The translations under genes were made by a program, and so were the position numbers. Below are positions 11,836 to 22,700 of a stretch of 64,000 bases of DNA, piece after piece. Positions within the stretch are counted from its first letter, which is position 1. Every line of letters starts with the position of its first letter. A model generated the notes under the pieces. It had not been told where the DNA came from, did not search any database, and saw only the letters and a program-made list of their open reading frames with translations. Source of the stretch: Asterias rubens (taxonomy: Eukaryota; Echinodermata; Asteroidea; Forcipulatida; Asteriidae); the NCBI RefSeq assembly GCF_902459465.1, contig NC_047068.1, forward strand, positions 8,556,001-8,620,000, written 5' to 3'.

Positions 11836-12304
11836 TCAGGCTTACGGGTTACTTTTTTGAGAGTTCAGTGTTTAAATTCCGAGAAAGATGTCATAATGAA
11901 AACTAAAAATAACCTATACACTTCTGTCCAAAGATTTACTAAAAATAAAAAAAGAACAAGATGTTTAAGTGCCTCCTCTCTTCATTATGAATACTTCTTT
12001 TTGTTATCCTTTTTCCACACCTGTCCCTCGATTGACCACTTCACAATCTCTCTCACATCCTTCCTTGTCTTGGACATAACAATCGTAAATGTCTTTTACT
12101 AATAAGAAACCATGATTGAGTTGACAAAAACCCTGACAGTTTAGAGCAATTTGATATAAAGCCATTCATCGTCACCATACATTTTGTCTCGCTCAAAAAT
12201 ATAAAATAATAACCCCCATTAGACACAAGAGCAGTAAGGATCAACCTGCTAGGACAGAAGTGTTTGCCTAAATAAACACAGCCTGTGTAAGAAAAATGGT
12301 TTTC
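11836..12304. other. Non-coding, nothing recognised
   Basis: AT-rich spacer between a SINE fragment and a family A element. No supported feature. Confidence 0.35.
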
Positions 12305-12630
12305 TTAAAGGCAGTGGACACTAATGGTAATTGGTAACGAGCAATGGGGAGCTGTTTATAGTATAACATTTCGGCTCTCTCTTGAAGTAATGTAGTTTTT
12401 GAGAAAGAGGTAATTTCTCACTCAAACATTAAATAAAAATACTTCGGGCCCTTTTTTATTAGGCATCTGAAAACACACACTTGTGCAACAACAAGGGTGT
12501 TTTTCTTTCACTTTTCTCTTGCAACTTCGACAACATTTTTACCGAATTGTTATTTTATGCATTATGATGTTGGGATTTACTAAAGTGAGAATACTGGTCT
12601 TTGGCAATTTCCAAAGCGTCAAGTGCCTTT
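12305..12630. mobile_element. Family A MITE, shortened copy
   Basis: TTAA + AGGCAGTGGACACTAATGG at the left. Part of the left arm is missing (jumps from GGTAATT to GGTAACGAGCAATGGGGAG) and the central inverted repeat is largely lost. The right end decays to CCAAAGCGTCAAGTGCCTTT. Confidence 0.75.
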
Positions 12631-13059
12631 GGGAGCTCCCAATTGAAACATTTAATTCACGGAGCATTTTTTGTTTCAAGAGTGTACTACACTGTACAAG
12701 AATCTATGTTTTGTGTCTCCATAATGCAGCATTTGCTCAGAGCTTATTGTTGCAAATTGGGGCTCAACTTCACATGGAGCTGTTTAAGCAGGAAATATGA
12801 CTTAATCCTGCTTAGCGCAATCAAGCAGGGAAATCGAATCCACCCATTTTATGTGAAATGTTGCTGGGCTGGGATCTATTTCTGAATATCAAAATTTGTT
12901 TTGAGGATAGTATTAATGGTGCTTCAGGTGCTATGTGGGGTTGGCCTATGAATAGACTGCTCTCCTTGTATCACTTTGTATGAACCGGAAAACTAATTAT
13001 TATGTCATCCCTTTCTACTGGACACTGGCAAGTTCAGTTTGGCTGTTGTTTGAACTCGT

Positions 13060-13438
13060 TTAAAGAGAGTGGACCCTATTGGTTATGGCTCAAAATAAGT
13101 GTTGACATAAAACCTTACTTGGTAACGAATAATGGGGAGAGGTTGATAGTATAAAACATTGTGAGAAACAGCTCCCTCTGAAGTGGAATAGTTTTCGAGA
13201 AGGAAGTAATTTTCCACGAATTTGATTTCGAGACCTCAGATTTAGATGTCTCGAAATCAAGCATCTGAAAGCGCATAACTTCGTGTGACAAGGGTGTTTT
13301 TCTTTCATTATTATCTTACAACTTCGACTACGAATTGAGCAGAACTTTTCACAGGTTTGTCATTTTATGCATATGTTGAGATACACCAAGTGAGAAGACT
13401 AGTCTTTGACAATTGCCGATAGTGTCCAGTGTCTTTAA
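13060..13438. mobile_element. Family A MITE, full length
   Basis: TTAA + AGAGAGTGGACCCTATTGG at the left and GCCGATAGTGTCCAGTGTCT + TTAA at the right. The interior is complete except that one arm of the central inverted repeat is shortened (CTCAGATTTAGATGTCTCG). Confidence 0.87.
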
Positions 13439-14927
13439 TGTACAGAATTGTTCAGTCTGTTTTATTGTGCTTGTTGATATTCTCTTCCAAGAAATGGCAA
13501 CTTCATCTTATACAATGATGTGTTTTCTTCTTGATGTGTTTTCTTCTTGTTTATAATCATAGACTTATTTCGTGACGGAGACCTTACACTGTGACTGTCT
13601 TTGACAACAATAAACAAAATACAGATTCTCATTACACCCAAAACGGCACCAGTTTTTTTTTTTGCGTTTCGAAAAAGATATTGAATTTGCTACACTGACT
13701 CGGATAGAAAATGGCTGCATAATCCAGCGGCATTGTTTTTACTGTACATTAGAATTTCCATCCAGGATTCCATTTTTTAATCGATTTAGAAAAACAACTT
13801 CCCCATTGAAAAGCACTTCAACAGTGGCAATGTTGGTTTACAGAAAAATAAAATTGAATCCGGAGGTCGACTCGTCCTTAAAGGTCGGATTGTCTTTACA
13901 ATATCAATCTGTCCAAGAACAAAGCAACAAACACCAACATTTTACTTAATATTTGGTATGATGTTTATTTTCCACCGAATATAGCACTTATTATACCTTT
14001 CAAATATATAGGACATTTGTAAACTTTATAATAACACCTATATATAATATACAGCTCAATTGAGGCCAGTTTAATTCATTATATTACTATCAAGAAACCA
14101 ATAAAATGGGCAAATTTACCCCAAAAATATACAATCTGCAAATGCAGAAAAAAACATACTAGTTTTACTTTACAAAAACACCTCAAGAATTCCATGATTG
14201 ACTAATTTGTAATTTAGATTAATTGAATATAGAATTATAGATCTTCCAGCATCCACAAATTTGGATCTAAAACAAAAAAAATATCCCGGACCCATATTAT
14301 AATGTGATAAGGAACAAAAGTATTAAAAATATCACTAAAAAATTGCAAATTGTAATTAAAGACAGTTACAACAATTATTTTCCATCTTCTGAAATCCTTA
14401 CAGTGCTTTAATAAAGAACCTGAAATATATTTGACATATTCATTAACTGATGTTTGAGATGAATTAACTTCCAAAATATCGCATTCATAGAATAAATTAA
14501 TAAAAAACACTCCCCAATGATCCTATATATTGATGCAATACCAAGATCACACAAGTCTGAAATAGTATTCATTCTACTTCATCGACTCACACAAATCAAT
14601 TCTTGCTGAAAACTAAAAGCAATTCCAATCATTCTCTGGATTTGAAACGAGGAAGACTGAACTACGGTACAAGGGGGGGGGGGGTACCTGAATGGTCGTC
14701 GGCCTGTATAGAAAGCAATCAATGCAATTCCATGTCCATGTCACAGGTGTATGGCCGATTGGATTGAGGGATCTCATGAACTCATCCCCTCACACGATTG
14801 ACCGACATCGGACATTACGCCTTGATAGTCAATCACAAACCCCCCCCCCCATCACACACAAACGGATACAAACTCCCATGACCACACTAAGGCCATGATA
14901 ATTGATCCGACTGGCGCCCGAGGCCAC
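13439..14927. other. Non-coding, AT-rich, with G and C runs
   Basis: No gene recognised. Includes a duplicated TGTGTTTTCTTCTTG at about 13520-13550, a poly-G run near 14671-14683 and a poly-C run near 14840-14850. The two runs are about 160 bp apart and could pair. A 91-residue minus-strand open frame at 14235-14510 has no recognisable motif. Confidence 0.35.
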
Positions 14928-15136
14928 ATGATAATCCTGTAATCATGTCAAGCACATATAGTTCTGCTTAGCAAAAACATGACAACCAGCCAAAATGATG
15001 CTTATCCTGCAATCATGTCAAGCACTTATAGTTCTGCTTAGCAAAAACATGACAACCAGGTAAAATGATGCTTATCCTGCAATCATTTCAAGCACTTATA
15101 TTTTCGCTTAGCAAAAACAGGACAACCCAGGAAAAG
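14928..15136. repeat. Three-copy tandem repeat, 70 bp unit
   Basis: Three head-to-tail units, each holding AATCATGTCAAGCAC (or a close variant), CTTAGCAAAAACA and GACAACC. The unit includes the GCTTAGCAAAA word of the fold-back elements at 37944 and 49180, so the array may have grown from such an element. Confidence 0.75.
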
Positions 15137-15317
15137 CATATTCAGGAGGTTGGATATTTTTAACAATAGAGATACACTTTAACGTATAACGTATAATGCA
15201 TATTATACTTCAGAGACATTTATATCAGAACAAAGTTCCATCAAATAACCCCAATTATTATCGTTGCGGTACCCGCTGCCAAAACATAGGATTCGAACTG
15301 CCTCTAGCTACCGGGCA

Positions 15318-15480
15318 ACCTCGGTAGTCTAGTTGGTAAGTGACTGCTCTAGAATCCAAGGGTCGTGGGTTCGAATCCCACCCGAGTAACATGCCTGTGA
15401 TATTTTTTCACAGGACTCGGGAAAGTACTGAGTATACAGTGCTGACACACATCGGTGTATGGGTAAAAACCAAAAATTAA
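15318..15480 (+). mobile_element. tRNA-derived SINE (head plus short body)
   Basis: The head contains TAGTCTAGTTGGTAAG (A-box-like) and GGGTTCGAATCCCACCCGAG (B-box and T-arm with pairing to CTCGG at the start). The body runs ATGCCTGTGATATTTTTTCACAGG, CGGGAAAGTACTGAGTATACAG. A related pair of heads lies at 50190-50375. I treat it as a SINE and not a working tRNA gene because the anticodon arm does not fold cleanly and the body is repeated elsewhere. Confidence 0.65.
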
Positions 15481-15899
15481 TATTAAAATAACCCCAACTT
15501 TAACTTTTAGTTTTGAATTGTTTGTTGGTAGTAAAAGCCTTATTCATACTTCCTGTGAAGCAATCTTGTTTCCGAAAAATTAAAAAGTAAGCTGAGTAGA
15601 CAAGATTAGACATTTCACAACAGTAACTCTACCCAGTAAGAATACGTTTAGACAATAAATCTAAAACCCTGTTATTAATATTAACCTTTTTATCAAGGTA
15701 GATCGACACATCAATACCAAGAGCTCTAAAAGAGTCTTGAGTACCCACCCCTTGGGGGGGAGGGGGACAGAATCTCCTGCCCTACCTGCAGGAAGTCCAG
15801 GCTCTCTGTGGTTAACATGTAAACATGTGATGTTAGAGGGCGCTATACTGTCATCATGGAGTGTATTGAGATCATCAAGGACTAATTTCGTGGCACTGC
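15481..15899. other. Non-coding, nothing recognised
   Basis: Spacer before a family A element; a small open frame around 15737 is unsupported. Confidence 0.35.
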
Positions 15900-16278
15900 T
15901 TAAAGGCAGTGGACACTATTGGTAATTGTCAAAGCCTAGCCTTCACAGTTGGTGTTTCTCACTACATGCATAAAATAACAAACCTGTGAAAATTTGAGCT
16001 CAATCGGTCATTGAACTTGCGAGATAATAATGAATGAAAAATAACCCTTGTCACACGAAGTTGTGTGCGCTTAGATTTCGAGACCTCAAGTTCTAAATCT
16101 GAGGTCTTGAAATCAAATTCATGGAAAATTACTTCTTTCTCGAAAACTATGGCACGTCAGAGGGAGCCGTTTCTCACAATGTTTTATACCATAAACCTCT
16201 CCCCATTACTCATCACCAAGAAAGATTTTATGCTAATAATTACTTTTTGTAATTACCAATAGTGTCCACTGCCTTTAA
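15900..16278. mobile_element. Family A MITE, full length
   Basis: TTAA + AGGCAGTGGACACTATTGG at the left and CCAATAGTGTCCACTGCCT + TTAA at the right, so the outer 19-20 bp are perfect inverted repeats. It is in the opposite orientation to the 8395 and 46820 copies, judged by internal order. The central GAGACCTCA...TGAGGTC hairpin is present. Confidence 0.93.
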
Positions 16279-16566
16279 AAAATCACAGAACCTAAAGTAA
16301 ACTGTGCCATTCGATGAGTCATAAACGCAGAATTCTGTGGTATTGGCGACATGAACATTTTGCTCAAGCTCGTTCTGATTGCAAATAAAACTTTAACGTT
16401 TATAAGCTTTAATGTAATCATTTTTAAAATTTGTTTTTCATTTACATGTAGACAATGTAAATGCTGTTACACTCACGTCAGATTATCTTATACAAAAATA
16501 GTAATTGGCATAACAGGAATTTTAAAAAGGGGCTTGTTTACTAAAAACGAAGACAGAAACTAGAGT

Positions 16567-16572
16567 TTTAAT
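16567..16572 (-). promoter_or_regulatory. Possible poly(A) signal for WBP2-like gene
   Basis: ATTAAA on the minus strand about 130 nt beyond the WBP2-like stop codon. It is a common variant signal at a plausible distance, but no cleavage evidence exists, and other candidates could be used. Confidence 0.25.
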
Positions 16573-16703
16573 TGGCTAGAAGTGCCCCCCAGAAATGCTC
16601 CTACTTGTGCCCCCCTAATGTTTGACCCTAGTTTTGCCGTTATTACCAACATGCTGGCTTACCAGGTTATCTAGGTTCCCCCGTCTTGATATCTTGAGTT
16701 GAC

Positions 16704-19700
16704 TTAGTCTGTTTTGGGTTTCTCCGAATATGCAGGAGGAGGAGCAGTCTGTAGAAAAGAAATTGAAAGAAAATGATGAACGTAAAGAAACTTTGAAAAC
16801 AACCATTATCAGTAAGGATTGTTATTTCCCTCTGTATCTCATCTATGGAGAGCACGCACACAACTGAGTTCATAATTCCATGTACAGCCACAGGCCTGCC
16901 TTGACCATGAAGCAACACCCTCTATAAGTAAGTCCCCCGAATTATTTAAGTTTGAATATTATTTTAAGATACCAGTTTAATTTCTGTGTCTTGTAGTTCG
17001 ATGGTTTAGTAAGGTCGTAAGAGAAACAAGTTTCAAGGTAACAGCATAGAAATAACCTCTCTTGAGTTGTGGTTGTTCTGTTACTAAACAGCTGGTGTGT
17101 TGTTAAACAAGTGGTCCTTTTCACACAAAAATTGTTGTTGTCTCGGAGTTACTGCAAATCTTTCTTGATTGTATCCTAAAAGCTTCAAAATATTCTGATC
17201 AGTCATTGGTCATAAAAAACTTTCTGTCTCTGACCTTGCTATGTTTTGGTGAATTCTGTAACTCTACACCACTGGCAAAGTGGACTTTCCTCTTAATAAA
17301 ATTTGAATGAGCAATGTTTGACCGGGTTTGATACAGTTACTTTTATACTTACTGGAATGGTTGAGGGTTGATTTTGCGTCATATAAACATACTGTGGATC
17401 ATTAGGGTTGTAGTATGCTGGTCCTGTGGTGTTGAAGAAGTGTAAAAAAGTCAATACAATACAATCACATTTGAATTATGGGTCCGAGTCCCAGTCGTGA
17501 CACTTGTGCCCTGAAGCAAGACAATTAACCATTCCTTCATCCTTCGGATGGGACGTAAAGCCGTTGGTCCAGTGTGTTGTGTAACGGTTGTAAAAAGAAC
17601 CCAGTGCACTTATCGAAAAGAAGGGGTTTGCCCCTGGTGATCCTGGTCTGATTGGCAGCATATTGCACCACAGCACTTTGTAAAACCATTACATGGTGCT
17701 GTGTAAAAGGAGTAGGTCTCATAGTTCAAACGTAGTCCCACAAACCTTGCAGGCAAACACTGTATGTTACAGCGCCTTGAGTGTCAAAGAGTGACTAATA
17801 TGCGCGCTATACAAGAAGCCACTATTATTTTTAATAGAAACAAGTCACATCAGAGCTTTTCATATTTGTGGACCTTACCTGGAGGGGGTGGGGCTGAGGG
17901 GTTCATCATTGCATCCGAGTATGGAGGGGGTTGCTCATAAGGTTGGGCTGAAATACAGAAGATAAATATAATTTGGCCAACTTTCAGTGAATTTCTTGTG
18001 GAGAATTTTTTCAAATCTTCTCCAAATATTTGTTCTTAGTTAAAGGAACACTTTGCCTTGGATCGGTCGAGTTGGTCTTTGAAAAGCGTTTGTAACCAGT
18101 TGTCATAAAATGCATAAGGTTATAAAGACGCTTTTAAAGTAGAATATAATGATCCACACAAGTATGATTCAAAATTGCACGGTTTTCCTTTTACCTCATG
18201 GACTAACACAGTCGGCCATTTATGGGTTAAAAGATGGCTCAAACCATGGGTAGTCGCAGGCAACTTTGAATTAGCCCACCCGACCCACTGCAATTGCCTT
18301 GCTGCCCAGCCCTGTGTTTTTTCTGTGATGCCCTTTGACAAGTTCCAGTACAAATTTAAATTATCCTCACAGATGTCTCCCCTACTAGAGGAAAGTTGAT
18401 GTACTCCTTGAAGAGCAAAGTTCTAGGTCCGCCCTTTGTCCAACACCAACACACAGAAGAAGTGTTTGTAAACCTGATGATAACGGGTCTCAAATTAACC
18501 GACGATATTGCCCTGTGCTTTTGCTGTCGTTGTCTTTGCAACGTTCCAATACAAGTTTGAATTTTCTTCAGAGAACTCCCTGAGTAGGGACTTATAAATG
18601 CTCTGAACTTTTGTCTAATATGTGGTAATGGTTGCCTTTTTGGGGTATCCACCTATTTGGGGAAGTGGGTACTGGGTACCTGGTATCCATTCCTCTATCC
18701 TGAGAAGTCATGTTGTGTGACCAAGCAATGCAAGGGACCCATTAGGTACCCATTGACGACACTGGACACTATTGGTAATTGTCAAAGACCAGTCCTCTCA
18801 CCTGGTGTATCTCAACATATGCATAAAATAACAAACCTGTACAAATTTGAGCTCAATTGGTTTTCAAAGTTGTGAGATAATAATGAAAGAAAAAACACCC
18901 TTGTCATACAAAATTGTGTACTTTCAGATGCTTACTTTCGAGACCTCAAAATCTAATTCTGAGGTCTCGAAATCAGATTCGTGGAAAATAACTTTTTTCT
19001 CGAAAACTACGCTACTTCAGAGGGAGCCGTTTCTCACAATGTTTTATACTATCAACCTCTCCCCATTACTTGTTACCAAGTAAGGTTTTATGCTAATAAT
19101 TATTCTGAGTAATTACCAATAGTGTCCACAGCCTTTAAGTACACTTTGGGATGAAAGGGTAGGTACTAGGCACATGGCGCCCATTCCTTGATTTTCAAAA
19201 AGCTAACCAATAGGTCAATGACTACCAGCGACTCAACTGTACTCACCTCCTGGAGGATAAGCTGGGTATGCTGTCTGACCAGGGTACCCATAAGCACCCA
19301 TGGGTGGTTGTTGGGGTGGTGGGTACTGGGCACCTGGCATGGGTGCTGGGTATCCATTTGCTGGGTAGGTATTGCTGTATGCCGCGGTTGGTTGAGGGAC
19401 TGCGGACTGTCCGGGAGCAGGAGGGGGAACCGTTGGTGCTGCAAAAAGAACATTAAAAAATATCATATCATCATTGCAGTTGCGATCAAAATAAACGAAA
19501 CAACTTAAGGGGAAAGACAATTTTACAATAACTTCCTTGTCAATAAGATTACGATCCATCATCTGGTGTATTATGTAATGTGATTACTGAGTGCATGTAA
19601 GAGTAGGTACACACATTCAAACCAGAGACCTATAACTAAAGAGGACAATAGGGTCCACGGTTCCGGAAAGGTAGACAGTTGGAAAACGTGTACAAAAACA

Positions 19701-22700
19701 ATGGGAGCTGTTGCCAAAAAATTTAAAACAAAAGAGTGAAAATAGGAGGTCTACAGTTTATACAAGCTTGAAAGGATGTGGATATATACAGTGCAGGTGG
19801 GTGAACAGTGAACATAGAGTCCGGCTCAACAACAAAAACGGCCAGGAACTTTATGATACCTTTAGTGGCGACTCTAAGAAGGAGTTGCCCAAATTCAATA
19901 GCACCTCCAGTCTTGAAGACCATCCTGAAGTCTGCTTTAGCATGCGTGTCCAATCCACCTACAAAGTAGAACATTATGACAACAGAATTTATAAATAGGA
20001 CTTGAAACTTTGCATGGTGGAAGTACAACAGTTACTAGAGAGGGTTCCGCAACACCATGTGAAAATCTCTTTTGAGTTGTTGGTTCTGAATAGAGTCTTA
20101 ACCACTTTTTTTTTCAGAACCAACACTACTCAAAAAGAGATATTCACATGGAATATATTTACAGAATATATAAAAAGTATTAAAGCAATAATAAATGATT
20201 TGAGATTGAACAAATTTCTAGAGCCAGATTTGACCAGCTCTACCAACTGAGATATCAATGAGCCCTATGTTAGCGTTCTCCCTATTTTGTCAATAGGGAC
20301 TTTTCGTTTTCGACGACGGATGGTTCTGCGACGGTTGTTCAGCTAAACGTTGTCGTTTTCAGCACAACGAAGATTCATCCCAAGTACTGTCGTACAAATT
20401 GAGGGACGACCGTCCTCAAAGCCGACGCATGCGCAGATGACGCCAAATGTCATCTTTACCGTCGCAGAACCATCCGTCGTCGAAAACGAAAAGTCCCTAA
20501 TATCTTTGTTCGTGGGCGCCAGTCAGAAGTCATAATAAACAATGTGTTTCTTATCCCTATTTTGTCCAAGGTGAAACATTGGTTTCAACAGTGATTATAT
20601 GGTTCTCAACTTCTCAGTAATTTGTAGCCATGATGAGCATTTTCCCCGAGGCCACGTTTAAGTTCACTCTATCAGAGTCTTCATTAATACTCAGAATTGT
20701 TCACAAATGTAGAGCATCAATTACAAATATTAAACAGGGTTGATGCTTCGATATTGGTAAAAAGAGGAATCCCCTTGGAGGTAATGCATGTTTCTAGCGC
20801 TACACATTTTACAAACACCAACTGCAAATCAAATGAACCAAAAACTATTATACTTCAAGACAGTCGATTATGCCGTCACTATAAAAGATTCCTAAAAAAC
20901 GAAAAGAAGGGCAATGACTTAGGCTCCATTTCATTAAAGCTGCTTTTAAGCAGAACATTTTTGCTCAGCAAAAATGAGAAATTAATCATCCTACCTGTGA
21001 ACAATGTCTATCTTACAAAAAAATATCAGAACAAAATCACAAAGACAGTCAAACATGCAGCTGACAAGCCAGCTGACAAGCCAAGAGAGCGGGCTAGTCA
21101 GGGGTAATAATTCTTAAAAGGCCTGACAGTTGTATGTTTTTGTTTATACTATACTGGAACAATCTCCCTCTACACATCAAACAAGCCACCACGATCTCAA
21201 GTTTCGAGACTCTTCTCAAAACATATCTATTCAAATCATCATATACACATAATCATTCTTTTGTTTCCTCTGGGCGCTTAGAGAATTTCTTTTGGAGGCG
21301 TTAGGCGCTATAGAAATGCGCTTGTTATTATTATTATTACCAACCTCCGGGCTGTGCCTTGATGACTCCTGTCAGGGCATTAGCACCAAAGATTGGCTGC
21401 TTGATGTCCACGTTCTTCATGTAAAAGAACGGCATGGAGAAAGACTTCATCACATCGCTGCTTTTCTTATTGATGAAGATCACCTGAAATAAGACAAGAC
21501 AAATCCTGTGATTTCTGTTGTGTGACTTAAAGTAGTCTAAATAATAATAATAATAAGACTTGTAATGCGCACATATCCACCCTGCTGGGTGTTCAAGGCG
21601 CAGTAAAACCAAAAACAAAACAAAAACAAAACAAAAACAAAACACAACACAAAGAAAAACAGACACAACAAAATTAGTCATTGAAAACCTGTGACATAAG
21701 ATAAGTTTTGAGAAGAGACTTGAATTTTGCAGTACAAAGACAAGATCGAAGATTAAGTGGTAGAGAGTTCCAGATGCGTGGCGCGGCTGAAGAAAAAGAC
21801 CTGTCACCCCATGAGTGTCGAGACTTGGGTTCAATGAGGAGAAGCATAGAACTTGATCGAAGATTCCTTGATGGAGTGTAAAATTGAAGCAGTTCAGAAA
21901 TATAGTGGGGAGCCTTGCCATTAAGAGCTTTGTGGACAATGAGCATCAGCTTGAAGATGATTCGTTGAGAGATAGGGAGCCAGTGTAGTTGTTTCAGAAT
22001 GGGGGTGATAGAACAGGATTTTCTAGACAGTGTCACAATGCGGGCAGCAGTATTTTGGAGCCGTTGAAGTCTTGAAATCTGGTTGTTAGGAAGACTGTAG
22101 AGAAGAGCATTGCCGTTGTCTGTGGTGCATCTTCAAATAATGGCACTTATTTGTTAAACATTTTTCTGGTGGTTCATGACATCACGCTGCATATAATGCA
22201 TTTTGAAATCCTTTTATTTAAATATTGTCAACATTATTTAAAAAACTATATTTCCCAATTATCAATCCTGAACTTTCTCTAAAAATAACTATCTCCAGTT
22301 TTTGTCTTATATCTAATTTGCTTCCTTTTCGAAAGGGCAAGGGCACCTTTAGGAAGAAATTGAAACTTTCTACAGAAACATTTCAAGGGGCATCAAGGTA
22401 ATGGGCGGTAAGCGGAGAATGGCGATCGTAATCAGAAATTCGGCGATAAGAAGCCATGAATTTAGGCCAAGGTGAAGTATCAAGCTTGCTTTTTGTAACG
22501 GCTGATTTTTACACAAAAGGAACAACAAACGAAAAGAGATTTTTTGTAATTCCCTGATGGCCTTACCCTCTGGTTGGTGAGGAAAGCCGTCCCTTCTTTT
22601 GTTCCCTTGAAGGCCCCATGTTCTGGCGATATGTCAAAGGTCAAATCAACCTTCTCCTTTTGCATTAATATCCTGTAAATGAGCAAAGCAAAAATGTATT

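Noticed and set aside
14235..14510. 91-residue minus-strand open frame that might be a retroelement remnant
   Set aside because: Aromatic- and isoleucine-rich with no recognisable reverse transcriptase or other motif; AT-rich sequence yields such frames by chance.
15318..15395. Functional tRNA gene
   Set aside because: B-box and T-arm are good, but the anticodon arm does not form properly and the body that follows recurs elsewhere, so it is a SINE head.
20697..21107. 136-residue plus-strand open frame in a WBP2-like intron
   Set aside because: No recognisable motif, antisense to the gene, partly in GCTTTTAAGCAG/GCTCAGCA repeat-like text and a short ACAAGCCAGCTG duplication. Composition is low-complexity lysine/asparagine-rich.
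21337..21939. 200-residue minus-strand open frame
   Set aside because: It fuses WBP2-like exon 3 to the 3' untranslated part of a retrotransposon in another frame; only the exon part (21345-21483) is real coding.
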